Below are positions 26,983 through 35,594 of a stretch of DNA of 64,000 bases, piece by piece. The notes beneath the pieces were generated by a model. It ran no database searches and was not told the origin of the DNA. It saw only the letters and a list, made by a program, of their open reading frames with translations. The stretch's first letter is position 1. Each line of letters begins with the position of its first letter. Source of the DNA: Paracoccus alkenifer (GTDB taxonomy: Bacteria; Pseudomonadota; Alphaproteobacteria; Rhodobacterales; Rhodobacteraceae). The stretch is taken from positions 153,856-217,855 of the forward strand of contig NZ_FNXG01000005.1 in the NCBI RefSeq assembly GCF_900108405.1, read 5' to 3'. The position numbers and the translations under genes are program-made.

Positions 26983-28959
26983 TTACCCGTCAGAGGCATC
27001 ATCCGGCGCGCCATCCCCGCCGCCGTCCCCGGTGTCGGCCCCATCTTCGGGTTCCGGCGGCAGGCCGAAACCCTCGGGCAGGGTGCCGCCGTTCTCGGCC
27101 TCGGCGTTCAGCACCGCGTCCAGCCCGACATGCAGCTTGGCGCGGATGCGGGGCAGGTCGGTGTCGGTATCCTCGGGCTTGTAGAGGCTTTGCGCCCGCT
27201 GCCACTGGATTTCGGCCTCGCGCTTGCGGCCGGCCATCCAGTAGATGTCGCCCATGTGGTCGTTGACCAGACTGTCCTCGGACATCACGGCGACGGCGCG
27301 TTCCATCGGCGCCACCGCATCGGCAAAACGGCCCAGCCGGTAATAGGCCCATGCCAGCGAATCAAGGATATAGCCGTCGTCGGGGCGCAGCTCGACCGCG
27401 CGTTCGATCAGGGCCAGCGCCTCGTCCAGCCGCATGTTGCGGTCGACCCATGAATAGCCAAGATAGTTGAGGATCGGCGCCTGATCGGGTTGCAGTTCCA
27501 GCGCCGCCTGGAAATCGGCATCCGCGCCGTCGTAATCGCCCGAGCGTTCCCTTGAGATGCCGCGCGCGTAAAGCGCGAACCAGCTGGCCTGAGGGTCTTC
27601 TTGCGCCCGCAGGATCTCAAGCGCGCGGTCATAGGCGGGCACGGCCTCGGCAAAGCTGTCGTTCTGGCGCAGCACGTCGCCAAGCGAGACCCAGCCCTGC
27701 GCCAGTTGCGGATAGTTTTCCGTCAGCGCGCGGGCCGCGGCCTCGGCGTCGTCCAGCCGGTCGGCGCGGGCCAGAGTGTCGATGCGCGCCAGTTCCGACA
27801 CCGGGCGCATCTGCCCGGTCTCGCGCAGCGCGTCATATTCGCGTTCCGCCAGATCGAACTGCCCGGCGGTCATCAAAAGCTGCGCCGACAGCAGCCGCGC
27901 ATCGGGTTCATCCGGGTCCAGATATTGCGCCAGCCGCGCGTAAAGCAGGGCCAGAGGGTCGGTTTCCTGCCCGCCCATCAGCGCGCCGCCAAAGGTGACC
28001 AGCACCTGCGCCAGCCCCTCGCGCGCGTTGGCGATCACGTCGAATTGCAGGCGCTCGCCCGCGGCCAGCCGGTCGCGCAGCGCGGCCAGCTGCGGCTCGT
28101 CCTCGATCCGGTCCAGCGGCTCGAACAGGGCCAGCGCCTGATCGTTGCGTTCCAACTGCGACAACACCTGCACCCGCGCGGTCAGCCCTTGCAGATGGGT
28201 CGAGGCCACGGGGTTTTCCAGCAGCCGGGCCGCGCCCTCGTAATCGCCGACGCTGGCCTTGGCCAACGCCAGCTGGAATTGCGCCATGCCGCCGGCACCC
28301 GGTTCCTTGCCCATCTGTTCCAGCAGCGCAAAGGCGTCGCCGGCGCGCCCCGCACCCATCAGCGCCCAGGCGCGGAACAGCCCGTCAAGCAGCGGCCCGC
28401 CCGCGCTGGGGTCTGCGGGCATGGTGTCCAGCATCTCCAGCACCGCGGGCCAGTCCTCGGCCCGGGCGCGGTCCACCCGGCGCAGCAGCGCCGCCAGCTC
28501 GGTGCCGTCCCCGGTTTCGCTGCCGGCAGCGATCCGGTCGGCCAGCGCCACGGCCTGATCCACCATCCCGGCCGAGACCAGTGACACGATGGCGCCGTCT
28601 TGCAGGAATTCGTCATCGGGATCGGCCTCGACCGCCGCGACGAAATATCGCGCGGCGGCGGCAAAGTCGTTCTCGGCCGCGGCCTGGCGCGCGGCCAGAT
28701 AGGCGCCGGCCTGACCCGAAACCGGCAGCGGGTCGGTGACCAGCCGCAGGTCCAGCCCCGGATAGGTGCCGTCCGTCGCCTGCGAGATCATCTGTCCCAG
28801 CACCTGCCCGGCCAACGTTCCGCCGGCGGCGGGGCCGGCAGCCGTCGCATCGGCGACGAGGGGCAAGGCCGCGGTCCCGCCCGGCAGGCCATGTGCGCCA
28901 GCGGGCAGTGCTGCCGGGCCAAGCATCGCGGCGATCGCCAGTATCAGGGAAGGATTCAT
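26983..28959 (-). CDS. Large tetratricopeptide-repeat protein, exported
   Basis: A 658-residue protein with an N-terminal signal peptide (MNPSLILAIAAMLGPAALPAGA) followed by tetratricopeptide-type helical repeats over most of its length. Examples are ARYFVAAVEADPDDEFLQDG near residue 85 and several units after residue 440 (AFAEAVPAYDRAL-like, ADFQAALELQPDQAPILNYL, LIERAVELRPDDGYILDSL). The tail is acidic and Asp/Gly-rich. TPR arrays hold protein partners; the location would be periplasmic or outer-membrane associated. It lies immediately upstream of ispE. The ATG at 28959 was chosen for the signal peptide. Confidence 0.85.
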   Translation of the reverse strand: MNPSLILAIAAMLGPAALPAGAHGLPGGTAALPLVADATAAGPAAGGTLAGQVLGQMISQATDGTYPGLDLRLVTDPLPVSGQAGAYLAARQAAAENDFAAAARYFVAAVEADPDDEFLQDGAIVSLVSAGMVDQAVALADRIAAGSETGDGTELAALLRRVDRARAEDWPAVLEMLDTMPADPSAGGPLLDGLFRAWALMGAGRAGDAFALLEQMGKEPGAGGMAQFQLALAKASVGDYEGAARLLENPVASTHLQGLTARVQVLSQLERNDQALALFEPLDRIEDEPQLAALRDRLAAGERLQFDVIANAREGLAQVLVTFGGALMGGQETDPLALLYARLAQYLDPDEPDARLLSAQLLMTAGQFDLAEREYDALRETGQMRPVSELARIDTLARADRLDDAEAAARALTENYPQLAQGWVSLGDVLRQNDSFAEAVPAYDRALEILRAQEDPQASWFALYARGISRERSGDYDGADADFQAALELQPDQAPILNYLGYSWVDRNMRLDEALALIERAVELRPDDGYILDSLAWAYYRLGRFADAVAPMERAVAVMSEDSLVNDHMGDIYWMAGRKREAEIQWQRAQSLYKPEDTDTDLPRIRAKLHVGLDAVLNAEAENGGTLPEGFGLPPEPEDGADTGDGGGDGAPDDASDG

Positions 28960-29063
28960 CGAACGGCAACGTCCCGCATCAAGGGGTGACATGAGGCGCG
29001 ACCCTAAACGCGGATGCGCCCGGCGGCAACGCCGCGCGGGCGCGGGCGGCGGTCTGCCGCCCT

Positions 29064-30719
29064 TCACATGTTCGGGTAGTTGGGGCCGTCGCCGCCCTGC
29101 GGCGTGGTCCAGACGATGTTCTGCGTGGGATCCTTGATGTCGCAGGTCTTGCAGTGGACGCAGTTCTGAAAGTTGATGACAAAGCGCGCGCCCTCGGGGA
29201 CGGCGGCATCCTCGACCACCTCATAGACCCCGGCCGGGCAATAGCGCTGCGCCGGTTCCGCGTATTCGGGCAGGTTCACCCGGATCGGGACCGAGGGATC
29301 TTTCAGCTTCAGGTGGCTGGGCTGGCTTTCCTCGTGGTTGGTAAAGGAAAACGCGACGTTGGTCAGCCGGTCAAAGGACAGTTTCCCGTCCGGGCGCGGA
29401 TAGTCGATCGGCTTGAACTTCGCGGCCTTGCCGGTAGCGGCGGCGTCGGTCTTGCCGTGTTTCCAGTTGCCCAGGATGTTGCCGCCGAACAGGCTGGCGC
29501 CCCACATGTCGATGCCGCCCAGCATCAGCGAGCCGATCATGCCGGTGCGCGACCACGCCGGCTTGACGTTGCGCACCCGCTTGAGGTCGCGGGCGATGGG
29601 GCCGGACCGCACGTCGGCCTCGTATTCCGCCAGCTCGTCGCCCTCGCGTCCGGCGGCGATGGCGGCGGCGGCGGCCTCGGCCGCGGCGATGCCCGACAGC
29701 ATGGCGTTGTGGTTGCCCTTGATGCGCGGCACGTTCACCATCCCGGCCGAACAGCCCAGCAGCACCGCGCCGGGCACGGTCAGTTTCGGAATCGACTGCC
29801 AGCCGCCTTCGGAAATCGCCCGCGCGCCGTAAGCCACGCGCTTGCCGCCCTCAAGCAGCTCGGCGACCATCGGGTGATGCTTGAAGCGCTGGAACTCCAT
29901 ATAAGGATACAGATGCGGGTTTTCGTAGTTCAGATGGACCACAAAGCCGATCAGCACCTGATTGTTTTCAGCGTGATAGATAAAGGAACCGCCGCCCGCG
30001 TTCTTGCCCAGCGGCCAGCCCATCGTGTGGATGACGGTGCCTTCCTTGTGCTTGGCGGGGTCGATGTCCCAGATTTCCTTCATGCCGAGGCCGAATTTCT
30101 GCGGCTCGTGGCCCTGGGACAGGCCGCGGCCCTCGATCAGCTGGCGGGCAAGGCTGCCGCGCACGCCCTCGGCGATAAAGACGTATTTGCCGCGCAGCTC
30201 CATCCCCGGTTCATAGTTGGGGCCGGGGGTGCCGTCGGCTTCCTTGCCCATCTCGCCGGCGACGACGCCGGCCACGCGCTCGCCGTCCATCACCAGTTCC
30301 GATGCGGCCATGCCGGGAAAGATTTCGACGCCCAGTTCCTCGGCCTGCTCGGCCAGCCAGCGGCAGACATTGCCCATGCTGACGATGTAGTTGCCGTGGT
30401 TCGACATCAGCCTGGGCATCGGCCAGTTCGGGATGCGGATCGAGCCGGCCGGCCCCAGCATGACGAAGTGGTCGGCCTTGACCTCGGTGCGGATCGGGGC
30501 GCCGCGGTCCCGCCAGTCGGGGATCAGCCGGTCCAGCCCGCAGGGGTCCAGCACCGCGCCCGACAGGATATGGGCGCCGACCTCGGATCCTTTTTCCAGA
30601 ACCACCACGTTCAAATCCGCGTCGATCTGTTTCAGACGGATCGCGGCCGACAGGCCGGCGGGCCCCGCACCGACGATCACGACATCGAATTCCATCGATT
30701 CGCGTTCGATCGTGGTCAT
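29064..30719 (-). CDS. Electron transfer flavoprotein-ubiquinone oxidoreductase
   Basis: ETF-QO passes electrons from reduced ETF, charged by acyl-CoA dehydrogenases, to ubiquinone at the inner membrane. The 551-residue protein has the FAD motif VVIVGAGPAGLSAAIRLKQ near the N-terminus, EKGSEVGAHILSGAVLDP, and a C-terminal 4Fe-4S segment with NCVHCKTCDIKDP. Its start MTTIERESMEFD at 30719 lies closest to the dinucleotide motif. The partner ETF alpha gene appears at the right edge of this window, and three acyl-CoA or hydroxyacyl-CoA dehydrogenases that feed this route are also present. Confidence 0.97.
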   Translation of the reverse strand: MTTIERESMEFDVVIVGAGPAGLSAAIRLKQIDADLNVVVLEKGSEVGAHILSGAVLDPCGLDRLIPDWRDRGAPIRTEVKADHFVMLGPAGSIRIPNWPMPRLMSNHGNYIVSMGNVCRWLAEQAEELGVEIFPGMAASELVMDGERVAGVVAGEMGKEADGTPGPNYEPGMELRGKYVFIAEGVRGSLARQLIEGRGLSQGHEPQKFGLGMKEIWDIDPAKHKEGTVIHTMGWPLGKNAGGGSFIYHAENNQVLIGFVVHLNYENPHLYPYMEFQRFKHHPMVAELLEGGKRVAYGARAISEGGWQSIPKLTVPGAVLLGCSAGMVNVPRIKGNHNAMLSGIAAAEAAAAAIAAGREGDELAEYEADVRSGPIARDLKRVRNVKPAWSRTGMIGSLMLGGIDMWGASLFGGNILGNWKHGKTDAAATGKAAKFKPIDYPRPDGKLSFDRLTNVAFSFTNHEESQPSHLKLKDPSVPIRVNLPEYAEPAQRYCPAGVYEVVEDAAVPEGARFVINFQNCVHCKTCDIKDPTQNIVWTTPQGGDGPNYPNM

Positions 30720-30857
30720 GGTTTCGTCCTCCTGTGGCGTCTTTCGGCTGGGAATCGCCCCCGACATAAGGGGGATCGCGCCTTGAAACAATTGCTATTG
30801 CACCGGCGGCAAGCAGCCGGCGGGGGCAGCAGGGCGCTTGCGTCGGCCCAATGGCTG

Positions 30858-30903
30858 CGCCACGATGCTGCAAAACGCGGCTTCGCCACGATGCCGCAAA
30901 ACG
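30858..30903. repeat. Two 20-bp direct repeats upstream of greA
   Basis: CGCCACGATGCTGCAAAACG (30858-30877) and CGCCACGATGCCGCAAAACG (30884-30903) differ at one base and are spaced 26 bases start to start. They lie in the 244-base divergent region between the ETF-QO and greA genes. Spacing of about 2.5 helical turns could suit a regulator, or this may be a small duplication. An inverted pair ACGCCCCC/GGGGGCGT follows between 30907 and 30946. Confidence 0.5.
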
Positions 30904-30963
30904 ACGACGCCCCCAGCCTGACGCCCTCGCCCAAGGCCGGGGGCGTTTCTACACGAGGACCGG

Positions 30964-31434
30964 ATGGAAAAGATACCGATGACCCGCGCCGGGTTCGATC
31001 AGCTCGACGCCGAGCTGCGCACGCTCAAGGCCGAGGACCGCCCCGCGGTGATCCGCGCCATCGCCGAGGCGCGCGAGCATGGCGACCTGTCGGAAAACGC
31101 CGAATACCACTCGGCCCGCGAAAAACAGTCCTTCATCGAGGGCCGGATCAAGGAGCTTGAGATGGTCATCTCGCGCGCCGAGGTGATCGACCCCGCGAAA
31201 CTGTCCGGCAGCATCAAGTTCGGCGCCCGGGTCACGCTGGTGGACGAGGACACCGACGAGGAAAAGACCTATATGCTGGTCGGCGAGCAAGAGGCCGATC
31301 TGGAACGGGGGCTGCTGAACGTGCGCTCGCCGCTGGCCCGCGCGCTGATCGGCAAGGACGAGGGCGACAGCGTCGATGTCGTCACCCCCGGCGGGCAGAA
31401 AAGCTACGAGATCCTGTCGATCCGTTATGAATGA
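30964..31434 (+). CDS. greA: Transcription elongation factor GreA
   Basis: GreA rescues backtracked RNA polymerase by stimulating transcript cleavage. The 156-residue protein has the N-terminal coiled coil with the acidic tip [19 protein letters not shown] and the C-terminal FKBP-like domain ([31 protein letters not shown]). The ATG follows CGAGGACCGG. It overlaps the next gene by 8 bases. A direct-repeat pair lies upstream. Confidence 0.97.
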   Translation: MEKIPMTRAGFDQLDAELRTLKAEDRPAVIRAIAEAREHGDLSENAEYHSAREKQSFIEGRIKELEMVISRAEVIDPAKLSGSIKFGARVTLVDEDTDEEKTYMLVGEQEADLERGLLNVRSPLARALIGKDEGDSVDVVTPGGQKSYEILSIRYE

Positions 31435-32347
31435 GCTGACCGGATGGCTGCACCGGCTGACCGCCGGCCGCGACCGCGCCGTGGTCGTGGGCGCGGCGGT
31501 GACGGGGGCATGGTTGCTGCTGGTGGCGCTGTTCTGGCTGTTCGGCCCCGAGGGTGCGCCGCTGTCCGGCCTGGCGCGGCTGCTGACGCTGGTCGGCGTG
31601 CTGGGGCCGGTGGCGCTGATCTGGCTGGCGGTCGCGCTGGCCGGAACCATCGCGGGGCTGCGCAGCGACGCGCTGCTGTTGCGCGCGCAGCTTGATCTGA
31701 TGCGGGGCGGTGGTGCTGGCGGTGGCGATGATTCGGCGTCCGATGCGCCGCCGGTTCGCGCCGCTGCGTCCGCCCGGCCAGCCCAGCCCCGCGCCGCCGC
31801 GCGCCCGGTGCGTGCGGCGGAAACGCGGGGGGCCGACACGCAGCAGGGCGACCTGCCCTTTGAACAGCCAGCCGCGGTCGCGGTCGCGCCCGGTGATCTG
31901 ATCGCGGCGCTGAATTTTCCCGACGGGCCCGACGACCACCGCGCCATCGCCGCGCTGCGGGCCTCGCTGGCCGACCCCGAGGCCGCCCGCACCATCCGCG
32001 CCGCGCAGGACGTGGTGACGCTGCTGGCGAAACACGGGATCTACGCCGACGACCTGGACCGCGCCGCGCTGTCGGCGCCGCTGTGGAGGCGGTTCCTTGA
32101 GGGCGAGCGCGGCCCGGCGCTGGCGTCGCTGGCCAGCGGCGACAGCGCCAGCGCGGAAATCGCCGCCGGGCTGATCCGCTCGGACGAGGTGTTTCGCGAT
32201 GCCGCGCATCATTTCCTGCGGCAATACGACCGCACTCTTGCCCGTATCGCGCCGGAACTTTCGGACGAGGCGCTGGCGCTGTTGTCCGACACCCGCTCGG
32301 GTCGCGGTTTCGCGCTGTTGGCGCAGGTGACGGGGATGTTCGGCTGA
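31427..32347 (+). CDS. Uncharacterised two-helix membrane protein
   Basis: A 306-residue protein I do not recognise. Two hydrophobic helices (about residues 18-40 and 47-76) are followed by an Ala/Pro/Arg-rich linker (about 95-150) and a C-terminal, probably helical cytoplasmic domain ([20 protein letters not shown] onwards). There is no signal peptide or catalytic motif. The ATG at 31427 overlaps the end of greA by 8 bases, and the stop overlaps azlC in TGATG, so it sits in a greA-orf-azlC-azlD transcript. Position alone does not reveal a role. Confidence 0.75.
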   Translation: MNELTGWLHRLTAGRDRAVVVGAAVTGAWLLLVALFWLFGPEGAPLSGLARLLTLVGVLGPVALIWLAVALAGTIAGLRSDALLLRAQLDLMRGGGAGGGDDSASDAPPVRAAASARPAQPRAAARPVRAAETRGADTQQGDLPFEQPAAVAVAPGDLIAALNFPDGPDDHRAIAALRASLADPEAARTIRAAQDVVTLLAKHGIYADDLDRAALSAPLWRRFLEGERGPALASLASGDSASAEIAAGLIRSDEVFRDAAHHFLRQYDRTLARIAPELSDEALALLSDTRSGRGFALLAQVTGMFG

Positions 32348-33168
32348 TGTCACGATCCGGGCCGGCGGACAGGATGCCGGCGAAAGACAGCGGGCCGACA
32401 GCGGCGGACCCGGCCGCGGCGCCGCGGCGCCGCAACCCCTCGCTGCGCCGCGCCGCGCTGGCCGGGGCGTTGAATTCGCTGCCCTTCCTGCTGGTGCTGG
32501 TGCCCTTTGCGATGCTGTTCGGGGTGGTGGCGACGGCCGCGGGGCTGGATATCCGGCAGGTGATGGGGTTTTCGGTGCTGGTGCTGGCCGGAGCCTCGCA
32601 GTTCAGCGCCGTCCAGCTGATGAGCGAACACGCCCCGGTGATCGTGGTGCTGCTGTCCTCGCTGGCGATCAACCTGCGGATGGCGATGTATTCGGCCTCG
32701 CTCACCCCGTGGCTGGGGCGGGCGCCGGGCTGGCAGCGGGCGGCGATCGCCTATCTGCTGGTGGACCAGACCTATGGGCTGGGGATGCAGAAATTCGAGC
32801 GTGATCCGCAGATGACCGTGGCCGAGCGGATGGCCTATCTGCTGGGGGCCTCGCCCCTGCTGTGCCTGCCGTGGATGGTGTTCACCTGGGTCGGCGCAAC
32901 TGCGGGGCAGATGATCCCGGCGGACTGGCCGCTGGATTTCGCGGTGCCGATCACCTTTCTGGCGCTGATCGCGCCGATGCTGCGCACCATGGCCCATGTC
33001 GCGGCGGCGGGGGTGTCGGTGATCGCGGCGCTGGTGCTGTCGGGGCTGCCCTCGGGGACCGGGGTGCTGGTCGCGGGGTCGCTGGGCATGGTCGCGGGCG
33101 CCTGGGTCGAGGGCTGGCAGGCCCGCCGCGCCGCCGCCCGGCAGCTGGCAAAGGAGAGCCGGGGATGA
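32347..33168 (+). CDS. azlC: AzlC family branched-chain amino acid exporter subunit
   Basis: The large subunit of an AzlCD-type exporter, related to YgaZ, which exports branched-chain amino acids. The 273-residue protein has a polar N-terminus of about 35 residues, then five to seven hydrophobic helices. AzlC-typical segments are LPFLLVLVPFAMLFGVVA, GFSVLVLAGASQFSAVQLM and LAINLRMAMYSASLTPWLG. It starts in a TGATG overlap with the preceding membrane protein and ends in an ATGA overlap with azlD. Confidence 0.93.
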   Translation: MSRSGPADRMPAKDSGPTAADPAAAPRRRNPSLRRAALAGALNSLPFLLVLVPFAMLFGVVATAAGLDIRQVMGFSVLVLAGASQFSAVQLMSEHAPVIVVLLSSLAINLRMAMYSASLTPWLGRAPGWQRAAIAYLLVDQTYGLGMQKFERDPQMTVAERMAYLLGASPLLCLPWMVFTWVGATAGQMIPADWPLDFAVPITFLALIAPMLRTMAHVAAAGVSVIAALVLSGLPSGTGVLVAGSLGMVAGAWVEGWQARRAAARQLAKESRG

Positions 33169-33494
33169 GCGGATATTCAAACGCCGAGATCTGGTTCGTG
33201 ATCCTTGCGCTGGGCGTGGGGACGTTCCTGCTGCGCTGGTCGTTCCTGGGCACCGCGGGCAGCCGCCCGGTCCCGGCATGGGCCGCGCGCTGGCTGCGCT
33301 ATACCGCCGTCGCGGTGCTGCCGGCGCTGGTGGCGCCGCTGGTGATGTGGCCGCAGGCGACCGCAGGCAGCCCCGACCCGATCCGGCTGGCCTCGGCCGC
33401 CGCCACCGTCGCGGCGGGGCTGCTGACCCGCAGCACCCTGTGGGCGATCATCGCGGGCGGGGCGGTGCTGGGCACGGGGTTTTGGCTGGGCTGA
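33165..33494 (+). CDS. azlD: AzlD family branched-chain amino acid exporter subunit
   Basis: The small AzlD/YgaH-like partner of AzlC, 109 residues with about four hydrophobic helices. The family start shows NAEIWFVILALGVGTFLLRW, and VLPALVAPLVMWP lies in the middle. A GGAGAGCCGGGG ribosome site lies inside azlC and the ATG sits in the ATGA overlap, so the two subunits are made together. The stop is followed by a small GC hairpin and GGGATATTTTC. Confidence 0.93.
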   Translation: MSGYSNAEIWFVILALGVGTFLLRWSFLGTAGSRPVPAWAARWLRYTAVAVLPALVAPLVMWPQATAGSPDPIRLASAAATVAAGLLTRSTLWAIIAGGAVLGTGFWLG

Positions 33495-33587
33495 CGTCAG
33501 CCGGGGCTTCGCGCCCCCATCGTGGTATACGACGATCCCGAGGGATATTTTCAGACAGAAGATCGCCGCGCCGCGCCCGGGTGCGGC

Positions 33588-34241
33588 TTACCGCCCGCCG
33601 GTGCGGATCAGCCGGCCGTTCTGATAGCCCTCGATCGAGCCGTCCTTTTGGCGCAGCAGCACGTCGTGGTTGTTGTCGGGGTCGCCGTCCTGGTGGCGTT
33701 TCGACTGCACGCCCGGCAGGGTCAGGAACCAGTTGCGCAGCTTGAGCGGGCTGAAGCCGGTCGGCGCCGCCTCGAACCCCGGGACGCGGGCCAGTGCCTT
33801 GCCGGTGTTCACCGCGCAAAAGGATTTGGGCGACGGCCCCTGCGCCTCGACCGCGCGGATCGCGGCCTCGGCGATTTCGGGGCGGACAAGGATGGTATCT
33901 TCGGCCACCCAATAGGTCTCGCGCGCGTGGTAGTCGATGTAGAAGCGCTTGAAATTGTCGGTGATCCCGTAAAGCACGTCGTTGCGTTCGGGGATGCGGG
34001 GGTGTTCCCAGCTGCCCGCCGGGTCGTAGATGACCCGCTGGCTGCCGTTGACCATCAGCGCGGAATGCCCGCCTTCGCCGCGGGGGATGCCGATGACGGT
34101 GAACAGGGTGATCGAGGGCGGCTCGGTCGTGGTGTGGCGGGCGGCGCGCAGCGCGTCGTCGTCGTCCCAGGTGCGTTCGGCACAGGCGGCCACCGCGGCG
34201 GTCGCGGTCAGCGCCAGGAAAGCGCGCCGTTGCATCAGCAT
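33588..34241 (-). CDS. Uncharacterised lipoprotein
   Basis: A 217-residue predicted lipoprotein (MLMQRRAFLALTATAAVAAC; lipid Cys20) that I cannot assign to a family. The mature part has GEGGHSALMVNGSQRVIYDP, HARETYWVAEDTILVR and a single later cysteine in KSFCAVNTGKAL, then FLTLPGVQSKRHQDGDPDNN. A His and a Cys in this order recall papain-like NlpC or LRAT-type folds in a circular order, but this is only a suggestion. The start follows GAGGG with 10 bases spacing. It is convergent with azlD. Confidence 0.7.
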   Translation of the reverse strand: MLMQRRAFLALTATAAVAACAERTWDDDDALRAARHTTTEPPSITLFTVIGIPRGEGGHSALMVNGSQRVIYDPAGSWEHPRIPERNDVLYGITDNFKRFYIDYHARETYWVAEDTILVRPEIAEAAIRAVEAQGPSPKSFCAVNTGKALARVPGFEAAPTGFSPLKLRNWFLTLPGVQSKRHQDGDPDNNHDVLLRQKDGSIEGYQNGRLIRTGGR

Positions 34242-34313
34242 GATTGTCAGTCCCTCAAGCCACCGTCCCTGCCGGGCGGCGGCCGTCTTGTGGTTGCGTC
34301 GGAATCGGTGGCG

Positions 34314-34478
34314 TCAGGCGCCGGCGAGCGCGAGAAAGATCACCACGGCGATCGACAGCCCGCCCGCCCAGGCCATGAAACGGACAAAGCCCGCGAATGT
34401 CTGCTGCTGCGCGGTGGCGTCCATCGTGCCCGGCACATGCGCGGCGGCGGGATGGGTGGAATCATGCGTCGTGGCCAT
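34314..34478 (-). CDS. aa3-type cytochrome c oxidase subunit IV
   Basis: A 54-residue membrane protein of the bacterial aa3 oxidase subunit IV family: a polar N-terminus (MATTHDSTHPAAAHVPGTMD), the motif TFAGFVRFMAWAGG, and one transmembrane helix ending at the C-terminus. It is an accessory subunit of cytochrome c oxidase, as described for Paracoccus and Rhodobacter. The start follows CAGGGGA; 14 codons upstream are open but are not family-like. The catalytic cox genes are not in this window, so the gene is separate from its complex. Confidence 0.88.
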   Translation of the reverse strand: MATTHDSTHPAAAHVPGTMDATAQQQTFAGFVRFMAWAGGLSIAVVIFLALAGA

Positions 34479-34544
34479 CTGTGGTCGGTCCCCTGCGGCT
34501 TTTTGTCCTGTCGCGCCCATGGCTAGCCCAATAAGGGGGCGCTG

Positions 34545-35594
34545 TCACGCCCTCCACAACACCGCGCCATGGGCGTCGTGGCCATCCTGCCGCACAATCC
34601 CGCGAGCGGCGAGCGCGTTCAGATGCGCCACTGCCTCGACCAGCGCGAGGCCGTATTCGGCGTCCCCGATGCGGCGCGAAAACAGCACGTCGAAACAGCC
34701 GACAGCGGTGCGGGGGCCGTCAGCAAGTGTCCGCGCCAGACGGCGCAGGGCCGATTCGTGGTTTTCTGCCAGCTGCGCCAGCCGCTGGGGCAGGCCGGTG
34801 AATGGCAGCTTGTGGCCGGGCAGCACCAGCTGGTCGGGCCGCGCCAGCGGAGCCAGCCGGGCGCAGCTGTCCAGCCAGTCCTGCACCGGGTTCGCCCCAG
34901 GTTCCGTCGGATAGACCCCGAGGTTGGGCGAGATCCCCGGCAGCAACTGGTCGCCTCCGATCACCAGATTGTCGTCCTGCGACCACAGGGTGACATGCTC
35001 GGCCGCGTGGCCTTCGCCCATCGCGACCAGCCAGCGGCGACCGGCCAGCTGCACGGTCTCGGCCTCGCGCAGGCGGCGGAAACCCAGCGGCAGCGGGTAG
35101 ACCACGTCCGAGGTGTTCCACGGTCGCTCGGACGCGCGCTGCGCCAGCCGCTGGGGGTCCATCCCGGCGCGGCGCCAAAAGGCGATCTGTTCCGCGGTGG
35201 CGTTGTCCTGCACGTCCAGCGCCAGCATCCGGGCGAACAGCCACGCGGTGCGGCTGGTCCACAGCTCGGCCCCCTGTTCGACGAACCAGCCGGCCAGCCC
35301 GATATGGTCGGGGTGCTGGTGGGTGGCCAGCACCCGCACCACCGGCGCACCCGCCAGCGGCCCGGCCAGCAGCTGCCCCCAGATTTCGCGCGTGCGGCCG
35401 GTGTCAAAGCCGGTGTCAACCACCGTCCAGCCGTCATCGTCCCGCAGCGCATAGACGTTGACGTGATCCAGCCGCATCGGCAGCGGCAGGCGCATCCACA
35501 GCACGCCGTTGGCCACCTCGATTGCCTCGCCCTCGGGCGGAGGCTCGGGCCATGGGTGGCGGATGCCCTGCGCGGCGCGGGTGGGCGCGGTCAT
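34545..35594 (-). CDS. MBL-fold metallo-hydrolase
   Basis: A 349-residue metallo-beta-lactamase-fold hydrolase. The metal motif THQHPDHIGLAGW (HxHxDH) is near residue 100, GEGHAAEHVTLW and VIGGDQLLPGISPN supply further ligands, and LVLPGHKLPFTG follows. It resembles the long alphaproteobacterial subgroup of LACTB2-like hydrolases with a helical C-terminal domain. The ATG overlaps the stop of the acyl-CoA dehydrogenase gene (ATGA), suggesting a thioester or lipid-related substrate made by that enzyme. The substrate is inferred only from this linkage. Confidence 0.88.
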   Translation of the reverse strand: MTAPTRAAQGIRHPWPEPPPEGEAIEVANGVLWMRLPLPMRLDHVNVYALRDDDGWTVVDTGFDTGRTREIWGQLLAGPLAGAPVVRVLATHQHPDHIGLAGWFVEQGAELWTSRTAWLFARMLALDVQDNATAEQIAFWRRAGMDPQRLAQRASERPWNTSDVVYPLPLGFRRLREAETVQLAGRRWLVAMGEGHAAEHVTLWSQDDNLVIGGDQLLPGISPNLGVYPTEPGANPVQDWLDSCARLAPLARPDQLVLPGHKLPFTGLPQRLAQLAENHESALRRLARTLADGPRTAVGCFDVLFSRRIGDAEYGLALVEAVAHLNALAARGIVRQDGHDAHGAVLWRA

